NCBI GenBank assembly: GCA_037176705.1
Contig: CM073885.1
Span: forward strand, 219,492,290-219,556,289
Direction of reading: 5' to 3'
Source: Molossus alvarezi
Taxonomy: Eukaryota > Chordata > Mammalia > Chiroptera > Molossidae
DNA: 64,000 bases
The notes under the pieces were generated by a model, which searched no databases, was not told where the DNA came from, and saw only the letters and a list, made by a program, of their open reading frames with translations. Both the position numbers and the translations under genes were made by a program. Of the stretch, positions 31,566 through 44,051 are shown one piece after another. Each line of letters opens with the position of its first letter. The stretch's first letter is position 1.

Positions 31566-33540
31566 TTTAGACTTGTCTTAAAAGGTGTTTACCATACAGG
31601 CCTCTGGGAAGAGTGAGAAGATCAAACCACCAGAGACCACTAGAAGGCAGGGACTGAGAACTGTGTCATGTATGATTACTAGGAGGAGACATCACTCTTA
31701 TAAAGGACTGTTGATGGATCTTCTAAAAACTAATAAAAGTACTTAAGAGAAAAAGAGCCAGAATATGGGCTTACAACCCAGATATTTCAGTGGTATCAAT
31801 GTCAGGAGATTTCTCTCGTTTCCCCTGAACAGTACCTCCTACCCTCCTATCTTCCCTTGGGGCCAGAATGAGTGGGTAATTAACCAATAACAGGAGTGAG
31901 AGATAGAGAAGTAGCTCAAAGTGTAGAGGAGAAGAAACACTTGAATGAACTGAGAGAGTGAAGTTTGGATTTAGATTTAATTGAAAAGTTTTATTAAATC
32001 AAAGATGAACTATTAACACCAAAGAGTAACCAAAAGAGGGGGGGGAGGGGTATGGGCCCAAAATTTTATTCAGAGATGAGACTGACTGAGCTTAATGGAG
32101 TCAAAGGCAGGTGTATAAAATAAATATTAAGCTTATTTATTGCCTCTATTGATTCCAGCTTGTTTGATAGGTCATTTATAAGAGCAGCACCCAATATAAA
32201 CCTCTAAACCATAACTGTGTGTATGTGGCGGGACTGAATTAGAAAGTCAGAGAAGAGGAAGGGTCTGACAAGCTAGGAGGCCAGGATGTTGGCTGGACAG
32301 TCAACTCTGATAGTGTACTCCATCTAAAGGGTGGTAGGGAATGTGATAGAAATGCAAATAGGGAGCTTGACATCAAGGAAACTGAGGGATGATGCTGAAG
32401 ACTAACAGATGACAGCCATAGGGTTGTTGGGAGAACCCTATATAAGCAGAAGAAGTTGGATTATTGATTAAATGTTTTGGAGAGATGGTCTGGACACTTC
32501 AGTGAGGAGTATGCCTACCACATCTCTTGTCTTGGTTTTGGGGTGGGGTGGGAGAAAGGAAGGCCACTAATTGAGAGACTTGAGAAGAAAGAGGAAGTAT
32601 GTGGACACTTAATGGAGTTTGGAGGGAAACAATGAAAGAAGCCAGCAAGGGTCATTAATGGGAAGAAGGAGGATAAGGGACAAGTTCAGGAGCAGAGATG
32701 AGGCTGAGGGAATAACAAGGGCAAGGTCTGGAGAGGTTCCTGCAGAGATGCCAATGATTTTATGGACAAAGGAAATGGGGGAGGGAGCTGGCAGCCAAGG
32801 GAAGTGGGAACAATGAAACTATTGACAGAGCTACTTGGTCTAAAATTTTTCATTGTATATTTGATGCATTGTTGTCACCTAACTTGTCATATGAATAATG
32901 ACCCCATCAAGTTGCAAAATCCAAGTACCAATGCTAAGAACTTGGGGTTTCTCTGACCAGTGCTTCTTTTTATATTGTGAAAGTCTTCTATTTGAAAAGG
33001 GGAATTTCCAGTGGAAATAATAGACTGTAAATTGTTTACTTGGCAAAACACCATTAGACTAAGCTAAGGACCTTGATACACAAGGATATGGTAACAGAAT
33101 TTTACCTGCCAAGTACTTTCATAATGAAATGGTAGGGAAATTTTTCCTGACTTGCAGAGTAAAGAAAATGTTATGAAAGATACTGTATTATATTTAAGGA
33201 ATGAAAAAGTAGGAACAATGAAAAAAAAATTAATGAATAAACTGGGTAGGAATCAAGCAAAAGACTAGTTGAAATAGTTTTAAGTTGTTAGTCAAACATT
33301 TATCCTTAGTATTGGAACAAATAGAAAAACAAAAAACAAAAACCTTTTCAGGGCTGCTTTGCTTAGATGTATTGTCCTCATTTTCCTTCCACAGTGTATT
33401 TAATGCTGAAAAGGGACACAGAAAAAAGGAGCGAAGAGTGATCATTAAAGCACAAAAGTATTTAGATGGCATGTTGTCAAATATATAGGAAGTTTACAAA
33501 AGTTTGTTCTGCTGTATTTTTAAGCTTTATTTTTTCCAAT
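31566..33540. other. Largest stretch without recognised features
   Basis: About 2 kb with no open frame above about 80 codons and no repeat I can name. A purine-rich part (31860-32050) contains a gggggggg run. The 32600-32820 segment is GA-rich and gives a 65-codon frame with no domain. Very old repeats or a noncoding exon cannot be excluded. Confidence 0.45.
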
Positions 33541-33544
33541 CACG

Positions 33545-33720
33545 GTGCACTTATTAAATGTTGATCTTGCATCTAGCACTGCACCAAGTGCTATGTATGA
33601 TTCAGTAAAGATAAAAACATGATTCGTACTTTTATGGAGCTTATACTCAGGAAAACAAGACTAACCACACAGGGTGCCACAAAGAGAGAAGAATGTAAGA
33701 TGCTTTGAAATAAATGAATT
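33545..33720 (-). repeat. L2 LINE 3' end
   Basis: This reads as reverse-complement L2: cacttattaaatgttgatcttgc...ccaagtgctatgtatgattc...cttttatggagcttatactcagg. Ancient and diverged. Confidence 0.7.
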
Positions 33721-34109
33721 GAATATGGTCGTGCATATTGACAGAAATGAAAGATAATACTTTCATGGTTAAATAACTTACTAGATCATGTTATATGATG
33801 ACGACTGCATCTTGCAAGATGCTAATTCATAAGAACTGCAAAATATTTACCCTTGACCATATCTGCTAAGTTCACATTCTAACTCAAATAAAGGTAGTCA
33901 ATGCATTAGAATGTTTCCTCGAGTTTGCTCCATGGAACACTCTTTTCTTGAAATGCCGTTGAGAGGTTTCTGTGGTCACACTTAAGAAATATAGCATATT
34001 GTGTCTCCTTCTTGGGGAATTATAGTAACATTTGTATATTATAGACTCTGAGAAATCCTGCAGCAAAGAACTCATGTTAAAACTATACAATCCTATGAAC
34101 CCCAAACTT
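33721..34109. other. Unassigned, possible old MITE flank
   Basis: No gene. The text around 33895-34109 that resumes after the VES (tttgactatagaaccgtctg) has the look of an old DNA-transposon end but cannot be named. Nothing else is recognised. Confidence 0.35.
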
Positions 34110-34334
34110 AAAAGAAAAAAAAAAACCCTCACCTGAGGATATTTTTTCATTTATCTTCCAATAGCATGGGAGGGAGAGAGCGAGAAAGAGGGAAACATAT
34201 ATGTGAGAGAGACACATCGAATGGTTGCCTCCTGCACTACCCAACCAAGGTACGTGCCCTTGACCGGAATTGAACCTGCGACTCTTTGATTTGTGGGACA
34301 ACACTCCAACTGCTGAGCCAAACAGGCCAGGGCC
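34110..34334 (-). mobile_element. VES SINE
   Basis: The minus-strand head ccctggcctgtttggctcagcag, the ttcaattccgg B-box region, a shortened middle and atatcctcaggtgagggttt end are visible. Flanks ccccaaactt and tcctaaactt look like a diverged duplication. Confidence 0.88.
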
Positions 34335-34800
34335 AAATCCTAAACTTTTTTTGACTATAGAACCGTCTGTATTTGTAAGCACTGAACCTATTTTGGCAAA
34401 TGCTGTGTTAAAGGATACACATGAGATTCTCTGGATTTGATGACTTGGAAAAGCAAACAAAGTAAAACTAATTTGCACCTGGACAAGGGTTTATTTACCA
34501 ATATTCTAAGTAAAAGCCAAGGCCCTAGTGTCTGAGCCTCAGCACAGGGTCATGGGAAATGAAAACACAAATATGACTCCAGGTGCCTTGAGGAATAATG
34601 TGAACCTTTAATGTGGGAGGTTTGTGTAGTACACTACACAGAAGCCTTCCCAGGGATTTTCTCTAAATATTGTTTTCTTTCCCTAAATGTCTACATTTAT
34701 CCAGCCATTAAAATGTTTATCTTGTTCTATTCATAAACATGTTTCTTCTACCATCCTGCTGCTCAGCCTGGTCTGCTCCCTTCTTTACCCCCATTCCTTT
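34335..34800. other. No gene or repeat recognised
   Basis: Single-copy-looking sequence with short stops in all frames. Nothing further is seen. Confidence 0.45.
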
Positions 34801-35540
34801 TACTATTGCCTATAACAAGAAAAACATAAAGTATCAAGGAATTAACCTGACAAAAATGCAAAAGACCTTTTAAGATAATTTAAAATCATGATGGATAAGC
34901 CAGAATACGGCCATAAATGGAGAGGTATCCTATATTCCTGGATAGGACAAGGTATTATTACAAAGATTTTAATTCTCTGTAAGGTACATCTAGTGCAATT
35001 CTACCAAGTTTATTTGAGAAACTTAACACATTTATCCTGAAATTTGGAAAAATAAAGATCCATAAAAGTTGCTAAGCCAACACTGGAAAATATGACAAAG
35101 AATAGGAATTATCTATTTTAAATAGCTGTATTAAAAGCTATTTATATTCATGAAAACAGTGAGAGACAAAGAGGACAATGGAACAAAATATAGATAAAAA
35201 GTAATAGAATGGAATAAAGTCCAGAAATGTTATATATGAGTATTTGTTATGCAATAAGGGTAACTTCACAATCAATGGGGCAATTATAGAATGTTTCCAA
35301 ATGAACTTGGAGAAAGTAGCTCACTATCCAGAGAAAAAGTTTGATATCTGTCTCACACCATATAAAGGTGAACCCCAGATGGATTAAAGACATAATATAA
35401 AACAAAACCATAGAGCTAATAGTTAAAAGCATAGAACATTTTTGCACTTTTGAAAAAAAAAGTTATTTTAAAATAAGAGCCTAAAAGCATAAACTGCAGG
35501 GTAAAATGTTGATGGAATTGACCATATTAACTCTTCTGCA
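34801..35540 (+). repeat. Degraded L1/HAL1-type ORF2 fragment
   Basis: Sense-strand decayed L1 ORF2 text: tatcaaggaattaacctgac, aacctgacaaaaatgcaaaagacc, tcacaccatataaaggtgaacc, cagatggattaaagacataat and a caaaaccatagagctaatag block. Numerous stops; no frame survives. Confidence 0.7.
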
Positions 35541-35764
35541 AAGGACACTACAGAGTTCATAGACAACAGATCGGGTTGATATAGCCAGGGGGAAGTCAAC
35601 CACCAGGCTGGGAAAGGTGATGTTTTCTGAAGGAACAAAATATATTCAGCACACTTCTTTTTCTCTTTTTTCTTTGTTTTCATGCTAAGTGTACATGCAT
35701 ATGTTGATTGAAGTTTTATTATGGAAATTTTAATAACTGGGTGATAATTTGACAATTTTGCCTA

Positions 35765-35990
35765 TTTTTTTTTTTTTTTTACAATTTTTATTGCAGCTGG
35801 AGAGTGTGCCAATGATATTAGCAATTTGGTCAGCAACTGTGGTCGGATCTCTCACAGTGCCATTACTTTGGAGTCACCTCAGCTTTGTAGGTTCAATAAT
35901 GATCTCATCAGTGTAACCCAAGAGCATTCGGTCTTTTGAGAACAGGTTATTTCTAACCAAGAGACTGACCTAATAACCAGGATGCCTCTT
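35765..35990 (-). pseudogene. Processed-pseudogene-like copy, parent unknown
   Basis: Read on the minus strand, an A-run (35765-35780) follows a canonical AATAAA signal at 35787-35792, as in a reverse-transcribed mRNA. Upstream, a frame from 35990 to a TGA at 35874-35876 reads KRHPGY, one TAG, then VSLLVRNNLFSKDRM and GYTDEIIIEPTKLR, followed by about 80 bp that would be 3' UTR. I do not recognise the parent gene, the body length is unknown, and the 5' limit may lie beyond 35990. It could instead be an A-tailed fragment of another repeat. Confidence 0.4.
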
Positions 35991-35999
35991 TATTTTTTA

Positions 36000-37470
36000 A
36001 TGATTATGAAAGGGACCACGTGCTTTGTGTTATCATTAGTCATTCACTCCCCATGCCAGTGGATTTGTTTACAATAATTAAAATGTCTATATTTACTCTC
36101 CAGAGCAGCATCTTTCAAGTATTAGGGCACCTAAGATGTCAAAATGGGTATTAGTAGAGGGAAATTTCATGTCAGCCTGATAAACCCTTCTCCACTGAGC
36201 TAAAGCCTTTTCTCCTCCAGACTCAGTTTCTCTTCTGTCGATAGTTCTGGAAAGATAAACTCTAGGAAATGCAACCTCCCTGACTCTCATTTATCTGTTT
36301 CCACGTGATCCCTTTTCTTCTGTTAAATCATCCATCATTTTGGAAAGATGCATGTCCTAAACTGTGCAGTCCAGGCAGAAAAAGGGGGTCTCCACAGTAA
36401 TAAACAATGCTTCCTCGGTCTAGGTCTCCCCATTTGTTATGGGGTCTCCTGCCGTCTTCTGAAGGCTCTCCGACTTATTGCAAATCTCCCACCTTCTCTT
36501 CTGAGACTTCCAGGATAGCACTTATATAAGCTTATGAATAAATTCTCACAACTTCCACTGACTCTGAGGTTGCTACCACCCCAAATTAAGGGCTGCCATC
36601 CACAGGACTGACTTCTGTACTGAGTGCTGCCCCTTGCTCATAAGCTGCCTCCCACTGGCACCTCTGAGCCACAGGTACCCTTAGGATCATGCTGAGCCTG
36701 TCAGGTAAGGCCCTGCTGCTTGCCCCCTTCCCTAGAAGTTGACTTGCTGATGTCATTGCTGTGCTTTTGACATTGACCATTTTTTATTATACCCTGGCTC
36801 CATGCTGTTCTGGGTCACTGTTGCCCTCATTGAATCCAGGTCAATCACTGACTCCTACATCTGTGTCACACTCCTGCCCTTTTCCCCAAGCAGCATGGCC
36901 TTATGCTCCTAACATTGCACACAAGACTTATGTGCCAGACAGCTCTCAAGTGTTGACATGAGTCCAAGGGGTCTGGGTCAGAGAACAAATTCAAGTGCTC
37001 AAATATGAGTTTCCTTTCATGCCAAAGAAGGATATATTGTTACTGAGCAAACTTGTATCTTTATTCTTTTTCCTTAAAATGAGTTATTTCCTAGAAGCTC
37101 CTTATTTAGCAGATAGTCAACATATGTCTGAACAGGCCTAAATACTGGTCTAGGCTTGGCTGGGACTACCCCATTCCATCTCCACCCCAATAAATACACA
37201 AATTCTGGTATGTTGACAGATTTCTGGAACACATTTTTTTTAAATCACAATTTTGTTTATTCTGTCAGTTTTACTGGAAGAGCCCTGCATTTTATTTCCA
37301 TGTACCTTTCTAATCATATTTTTGTTTTCTGCTCTTTTCAATTAATATTATATCATAATTATTATGTTGTTACATATTTTTATAATAATGCTACATAATA
37401 TTTCATCAATAATTGTATTATACTAAACCTATAATTCTCCTATTATGGGTTATTTGTATTGCTTTGTTGG
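36000..37470. other. No gene or repeat recognised
   Basis: The composition is slightly less AT-rich around 36360-36960. Open frames reach only 66 codons and none shows a domain. 37200-37450 is AT-rich and may be an old L1 relic. No promoter or CpG-island-like block is evident. Confidence 0.4.
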
Positions 37471-37474
37471 TTGT

Positions 37475-37935
37475 GTGCTAGTCAGGATAAGCTAGGTTAT
37501 GCTATTGCAACAAACAACTGCAAAATATAAACTGTTTAAGAGACAAAGGTTTATTTATTACTAATGTAAAGTCATCTCTAGATCTAGATAGCTTTTAGGG
37601 CATCTGTCCGCCATGACATGGCTCAGATATCCAGGCTGCTTTGATCCTGTGGTTTTCCTCTCTCAATAAAAACCTTCCTGTGCAATCATAGGGGTAGGGG
37701 AAGGAGGCTGGAAAGTTCACGTGGGCTTTCATTCCACATCCTAGAGGTAATACACGTTCACTTCCTTCACATTCCATTGGTCAGAACTAGTCACTTGGTC
37801 CTCTCTGAATACAAGGGGACTGAGCACACAGGGAGCCAATAGACGAGGGGCCAAGCATGGAGTGAACCAGTGTACTAGGAGGCTGAGCATGGTGGGTGCT
37901 AACGGACTATTGGTAAGTATTACTGTCTCTGCCAT
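37475..37935. mobile_element. Degraded LTR-type repeat
   Basis: The beginning gtgtgctagtcaggataagctaggttatgctattgcaacaaacaac with a later aaaggtttatttatta, and ccattggtcagaactagtcact near the other end, resemble a common mammalian LTR (MaLR/ERVL class). Orientation and exact family are not certain. Confidence 0.5.
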
Positions 37936-37989
37936 GGGTTGTTTATATATATATATATATAAGAACCTCTGCCCCTTTTTTTAGACTTT

Positions 37990-38161
37990 CATATTTGCAT
38001 TTATTTTTTCCAACTTTATTGAGATATAATTAGCATTATACATTGTATAGTTTGTTTTTCTTTGTTAGACATATTTCACTTACCATAATGCCCTCAAGTT
38101 TTATTCATGTTGTCAAAAATAGAAGAATTTCCTTATTTTCATGGCCGAATAGTATTCCATC

Positions 38162-38214
<53 letters not shown>

Positions 38215-38549
38215 CAGATCTCTCTATATATAAATATAACACTTCACATCTTCTTTACCCAATCATTTGTTGATGGACACTTTGTAGTTTCCATTTCTTG
38301 GCTATTGTGAATAATGCTACAGTGAACCTGGGAGTACAGATATCTCTTCAAGATTCTGTTGCCATTTTCTTCAGATATATACCCAGAAGTGGGATTGCTA
38401 AATAGTATGATACTTCTATTTTTTGAGTTTTTGAGAAACCTCCATATCGTTTCCCATAGCAGTGGTACCAATTTACATTCCCACCAATAGAGCACAGGGG
38501 CTTTCTTTTCTGTGCGTCTCACCAACACTGGTTATCTTTTGTCTTTTTT
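37990..38549 (-). repeat. Old L1 3' fragment with (GATA)n
   Basis: Antisense L1: ttttccaactttattgagatat, ttagcattatacattgt, catggccgaatagtattcc, gatggacactttgtagtttcc and ttcccaccaatagagcaca follow L1 3' order. A (GATA)n microsatellite of about 54 bp (38163-38216) has replaced the 'tatatataccaca' stretch. ORF2 C-terminal codons survive only as an open block at 38244-38528 with stops nearby. Confidence 0.8.
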
Positions 38550-38735
38550 TTTTAATCCTTATCCCCCCCCCCTTTTTTTTTAAATCTTTACATAGATTTT
38601 CTTAGATAGAGTAGAAGGGAGGGAGGGTAGGAGGAAGAAAGAAACATTGATGCAAAAGAGACACATTGATTAGTTGCCTCCCAAATGACCTTGACTAGGG
38701 CTGGGGATCAAACCTGCAACCCAGGCACTTTGGGT
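38550..38735 (-). mobile_element. VES SINE, partial
   Basis: The 3' half and middle are present: T-run (A-tail), ctttacatagattttcttaga-type end, GA-rich block, acattgattagttgcctcc and gggatcaaacctgcaaccc. The tRNA-like head is missing at the right edge, so the copy is truncated or deleted there. Confidence 0.75.
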
Positions 38736-39250
38736 GTATATGAATGACCATTTTTTACAACAATTTTAAGCAGCAGTTGAGATTCTAAAATAGTTTTTCA
38801 AGATCCTAAGAGAAAAGAAAACAACAACAACATAAGAAAGCAGGTGGAATGAGGAGTATATATGTGCAGTGAAGTTCTATAGAGTGCTTAATTCTATGGT
38901 ATTAATCCCTCAGATTTTATGAAGCCCAATTTTAGGGAAAATTGAAATTAGGAATGATCTCAGATGCCTTATTTCCTTATTAAATTCAAATTTTGCAATT
39001 TTCTTGTATGTATTAAATAAATAGCCTCTTTCCACATAGTGGTGTTTAGTTGTTGTACTTTTTCTAAAGCTTCTGACAGGCCAAGGAAAGACAGAAGTGA
39101 TACCAGAGCAAGGAAAGTGACCTTGGTTATAATTGGTATTACATGTGGAAAAACACTAATCGAAGACGAAGGAAAAACAAATGTGACTTTTTTCCCCCAA
39201 AAAAAGTAAAGCTTATAGGATGTTTCATTTTGTTTAAACTTAAACAGTTA
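38736..39250. other. No gene or repeat recognised
   Basis: AT-rich sequence with short frames only. Nothing is recognised. Confidence 0.45.
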
Positions 39251-39451
39251 GCTCGGCTGGTGTGGCTCAGTGGTTGAGCGTCAACCCATGCACCAAGAGG
39301 TTGCTGGTTCAATTCCCGGTCAGGGCACATGACCAGGTTGTGGGTCCAATCCCCATTTGGGGGCATGCAGGAGGCAGCCAATCAATGTTCTCTCTCGTTG
39401 ATGTTTCCATCTCTCTTTCCCTCTCCCTTCCCCTCTCTCTAAAAAATAAAA

Positions 39452-39482
<31 letters not shown>

Positions 39483-39505
39483 TATATATATATATATATA
39501 TATAA
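39251..39505 (+). mobile_element. VES SINE, older subfamily, long tail
   Basis: The head gctcggctggtgtggctcag, B-box-like ggttcaattcc and ggcatgcaggaggcagcc lead to an (AAAT)n tail of about 30 bp and then a (TA)n run (39480-39504). The tail microsatellites are typical of an ageing SINE A-tail. Confidence 0.88.
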
Positions 39506-40189
39506 ACAAACAGACACTTTTTTCTAAAGTGTCACAGTGTTGTATACCATTGAGGAGAGTACTAGGTACTTCTTATACTGATTCTCTCCCTCCTCTCAAT
39601 AGAACCCCAACTTTTAGTTGATCTTCTAGCCACTTAGCTAAAATACACATTTGTAGCTATACAATCATATGATTAAAATCTGGCCTATGATATACAAGTG
39701 GGGTTTCTGGTAAGTTACCTGAAATGTGCTCAAATGCGTGTTTTTTTTTTTTGTTTTGTTTTTTGTTTTCTCCACCCGGTTGCTAAAACATGGACATATT
39801 GGCTAGATACCCATCCCTACAATGGATTATGAGAAGGAAAGCAGAAGCTTAGGGATGGCAGGTAAGAAGTTAGAAGAAGCTAGAGTCTCTGGTGACCATT
39901 AAGGAGCTCAATATGCTTGGTACTGTTTACTTCTGGGCTTCTTTTACATGAGAGGAAAGAAATATCTAGTTCTCTTGAGTCAGTTTGTCAATTGTTGTTA
40001 CCCACAGGCAAACCCAATCATAACTGATAGAAATACCGATAAAATACACAAAATAATTGATAAAATTATTTTCTGTGCTTAACATTTTCCCTACACACAA
40101 ATGAGAATTATCTTACAGTTTTGTTTAAATGAGAGAATGCATGGCAGAAATATATCTTCAGTTTCTAAAAAAGTAAGTTCATTAAATCC
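39506..40189. other. No gene or repeat recognised
   Basis: Apart from a T/GTTTT run at 39742-39772, this is single-copy-looking sequence with no supportable frame. Confidence 0.45.
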
Positions 40190-40800
40190 ATATAAAAATA
40201 TGAATCTTGACTTTACTTAATATTTGACACAAAATTCAATTTGAGGTGAATCAGAGGCCTGCATACAAAAAGTATCAAATTTGAGAAGAAAACACAGGAG
40301 AATATCTTTGAGACTTGAGAGTAGGCAAAGATTTCATAGATAGGACAAAGAAAGCAGTAATTATAATAAGAAAAGTTGATTTAAATTATATGTCACCAAA
40401 AATTTAAAATAGGCTATTCAATAGTTATCATTATAAAATGAAAACAGAGAAGCCACAGAATTTTTAAAATATTTGCAAAACATATATCTCACAGAGCACT
40501 TGTGTCTAGAATACAGAACTCTCACAATTCTATAATTTCAAAAAATGAAGAACATGAGCAAAAGATTTGAGCAGATACTTCACAAAGAAAAATAATAGCC
40601 ATTAAGCACATGATGATGTTTAATATCATTAATCATCACAGAAGAAGGAAGAAAACTATATTATGATAACACTACCTAAACACTAGAACAGCTAAAATTA
40701 ACAATAACTGACAATACCAATATTTGGGAAAATTTGGAGCCACCAGAGCTCTCCTACATTTTTTGGTATGAGTGTAAAAAGATACAAACATTTCTGTAAG
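40190..40800 (+). repeat. Degraded L1M/HAL1-type fragment
   Basis: Sense-strand relic of an L1 ORF2 C-terminal region: agaaaacacaggagaatatc, gcaaagatttcatagatagg, caaaagatttgagcagatac, ttcacaaagaaaaataatagcc and gagccaccagagctctcctac follow the expected order. No frame survives. Confidence 0.7.
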
Positions 40801-40804
40801 CCAA

Positions 40805-40950
40805 GGAGAGTGGCCTCAGGAAAAACCAACCTGCCGACACATTTATCTTGGACTTCCAGCCTCCAGAAATGTGGGAAAATAAATGTTTGCTGTTTAAGCC
40901 ACCCAGTCTGTGGTGTTTTGTTGTGGCAGCTCCAGCCAACTAATACAGAC
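40805..40950 (+). mobile_element. MaLR-class LTR, 3' part
   Basis: The block cttggacttccagcctccagaaatgtggg, then aataaatgtttgctg (polyadenylation signal), taagccacccagtctgtgg and cagccaactaatacaga matches the 3' end of MST/MLT1-type MaLR LTRs. The 5' part of the LTR is missing. Confidence 0.78.
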
Positions 40951-41390
40951 AGCATACAGTTTAGTCTTATTTTAAAATCTAATCTGTCAATCTCTGCTTC
41001 TTAGTTGGAATGTTGAGCTCATTTAAATTTAATATAATTATTGGTTTAGTTTAATTTATGTCTATATCTTGTTTTCATTTTTTTCTCCTGATTTTAAAAA
41101 AATCCTTACCCTAGGATACTGATTTTCAGATACAGTGGGAGGGAGAGAGAGAGAGAGAAAGACATCAATGTGAGAGAGACACATTGATTGGTTGCCTCCT
41201 GCATGACCCAAACCAAGGCCAGGGATCAAACGGGCAACCATGGTACATGCCCCCTTGACCAGAATTAAACCTGAGACTCTTTGGTCCATGGGCCAATGCT
41301 CTAACCCAGGGGCCAAGCCAGCCAGGGCTTTCTTCTGATTTTTATAGTTATTAATCATTCCTTTAATTGCTAAGTAGTATTACATTGTAT
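40951..41390 (-). repeat. Old L1 fragment, split by a VES
   Basis: Antisense L1 from the ORF1-ORF2 junction region (agacagcatacagtttagtc, atctgtcaatctctgcttc, tcatttaaatttaatata) continues across the VES at 41096-41328 into tttaattgctaagtag. Confidence 0.65.
41096..41328 (-). mobile_element. VES SINE
   Basis: The minus-strand head gccctggctggcttggcccc, ggtttaattctgg B-box region, gaggcaaccaatcaatgtg and tatcctagggtaaggattt end are clear. Duplications tttctcctgatttt (41082-41095) and tttcttctgatttt (41329-41342) differ at one base. Confidence 0.9.
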
Positions 41391-42048
41391 TCAACATATA
41401 ATAAATATTACCATACATAAATAAAAAATAAACAGGAACATGTGAGCCATAGTAAAGAAAAATTATGTTATGATTTAAAAATTTACATATTATTTTCAAA
41501 TTATTATTTTTCATAAATATAGAAAATTATAGAGGTGTTACATCTTGCAATGTCTCCTAGAAGCACTCAAGATTTCTTGACATTAGGATCATGCAGCGTT
41601 AGTGCCAAAACATTAATGAGTCTTAGAAATATTGTGCTAGTAATGTCAAATTTTGCATACTTGATTTTTTTCTTAACACTTCAATGGTATTGTATAATAA
41701 CTTAAAATTAGTGCTATAAAAATCCATTTTTATCCCACTGTATCTAACAGAAATTCCTCAAAGAATCTTCTATATGGACAGTGGTTCCAGACTTGTTGCT
41801 GTGTTCCCCTGACTGTATAATGAGTCTTTCTGTATAACGGACTGTATAATGGACTTCAGTGGGAAGTCCAAAGGGTGTGGGAGAGAAGAGTCTAGCTTAC
41901 ATATTTCCTGCCACTCTCTATTGTGCTTTAAATATTATTTTCCTCCAGAATTCCTAATTCCACATAGCAACACACTGTAACTTTAAAGGTTTTAATTCAG
42001 ATGTTTCAAGCACTCTCAGAATGGCTCTGTGGCCTTCTGATCTCAAAA
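41391..42048. other. No gene or repeat recognised
   Basis: AT-rich, with a small internal near-repeat (actgtataatga/actgtataatgg, 41810-41850). No frame or repeat family can be assigned. Confidence 0.45.
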
Positions 42049-42205
42049 ATATAAAGAAACCTTCGAGTACTATGTTAAATAAGATTGGCGAAAGTGGGCA
42101 TCCCTGTCTTGTTCCTGGTCTTAAGGGAAATGCTTTTAGTTTCTGCCCATTGAGTATGAGGTTGGTTGTAGGTCTTTCATATATGGCCTTTATTATGTCA
42201 AGATA

Positions 42206-43502
42206 TGTTCATGGATTGGAAGAATTAACATCATTAAAATGTCCATATTACCCAAAGCAATCTATAGATTCAATGCAATCCCCATCAAAATACTGACGAC
42301 ATATTTCACAGAACTAGAACAAATACCTCAAAAGTTTATATGGAACTAAAAAAGACCTTGAATAACCACAGCAATCTTGAAAAAGAAAAACAAAGTAGTT
42401 GGGATCACAATACCAGATATCAGGTTATACTACAAAGTGACTGTAATCAAAACAGCCTGGTACTGGCACAAGAACAGGCATATAGACCAGTGGAACAGAA
42501 TAGAGAACACAGAAATAGACCCAAGACAATATGCTCAATTAATATTTGACAAAGGAGGCAAGAGCATACAATGGAGTAAAGACAACAACCTCTTTAATAA
42601 AAGGTGTTGAGAAATTGGACACCTACATGCAAAAAAAAAATGAAACTAGACCATCAACTTACATCATACACAAAAATAAATTCAAAATGGATAAAAGACT
42701 TAAATGTGACCAATGACTCCATAAATTCTAGAGGAAAATGAGGCAACAAAATTTCAGACATCATACGCAGCAGAATTTTCACTGATACATCACCTAAGGC
42801 AACAGAAACAAAGGAAAAAATGAACACATGGGACTACATCGAACTCAAAAGCTTCTGCACAGCAAAAGAAACAACCATCAAAATGGAAAGGCAACCCACT
42901 ATATGGGAGAACATCATTGCCAATGATACATCAGATAAGGGATTAATTTCCAAAATATATAGAGTGCTCATACAACTCAACAAAAGGAAGACAAAGAACC
43001 CAATTAAAAATGGGCAGAGGAGCTGAATACACACCTCTCCAAATGGCCAAGAGACATATGAAGAAGTGCTCAACATCACTAATCATCAGAGAGATGCAAA
43101 TTAAAACAACAATGAGGTATCACCTCACACCTGTCAGAATGGCCGCTATCAACAAATCATCAAACAAGTTTTGGCGAGGGTGTGAAGAAAAGGGAACTCT
43201 AGTACACTGCTGGTGGGAATGCAGACTGGTGCAGCCACTATGAAAAACACTGTAGTGTTACCTCCAAAAAATTAAAAATTGAACTTCTATTTGACCCAGT
43301 GATCCCACTTCTAGGAATATACCCTAAGAAGCCTGAAACACCAATCAGAAAGAATATATGTACCCACATGATCATAGCAGCACTATATATAATGGCTAAG
43401 ATCTGGAAACAGCCCAAGTGTCCATCAGTAGACAAATGGATAAAAAAGCAGTGGTACATATACACAATGGAATACTATGCAACTGTAAGAAAGAAAGATC
43501 TC
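42206..43502 (+). pseudogene. L1 ORF2 C-terminal region, broken
   Basis: This is the C-terminal third of ORF2, including [20 protein letters not shown] and the Cys/His segment [20 protein letters not shown]. The first cysteine of C-X3-C-X7-H-X4-C is F here. The code is spread over several frames (42377-42610, 42820-43026, 43010-43243, 43299 onward). The frame at 43299-44138 runs on into a VES and a microsatellite and so is not a real protein. Confidence 0.82.
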
Positions 43503-43974
43503 GCCCTGGCCAGTTTGGCTCAGCGGTTAGAGCATCGGCCTGCGGTTCTGAGAGACCCGGGTTCGGTTCCCGCTATGGGCATGTACCTCGGTTGCAATTT
43601 GTCCCCGGCCCTGGTCGGTTGTGCGGGTGGCAGCCACTCGATGTGTTCCTTTCACGTCGATGTTTCTCTCTCTCTCTCTCTCTGTTCCTCTCTCTCCCTC
43701 CCACTCTACCTGAACAAAAAAATGGAAAAATGTCCTCGGGTGAGGATAAAAAAAAGAAAGGAAGGAAGGAAGGAAGGAAGGAAGGAAGGAAGGAAGGAAG
43801 GAAGGAAGGAAGGGAAGGAAGGAAGGAAGGAAGGGAAGGAAGGAAGGAAGGGAAAGGGAAGGGAGGGAAGGGAGGGAAGGGAGGGAAGGGAGGGAAGGGA
43901 GGGAAGGGAGGGAAGGGAGGAAGGGAGGAAGGGAGGAAGGGAGGAAGGGAGGAAGGGAGGAAGGGAGGAAGGGA

Positions 43975-44051
<77 letters not shown>

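Noticed and set aside
35874..35990. Resemblance of KRHPGY...VSLLVR to the albumin-family RHP-motif region
   Set aside because: The similarity covers about 12 residues and the following residues do not match any albumin-family text; treated as coincidence.
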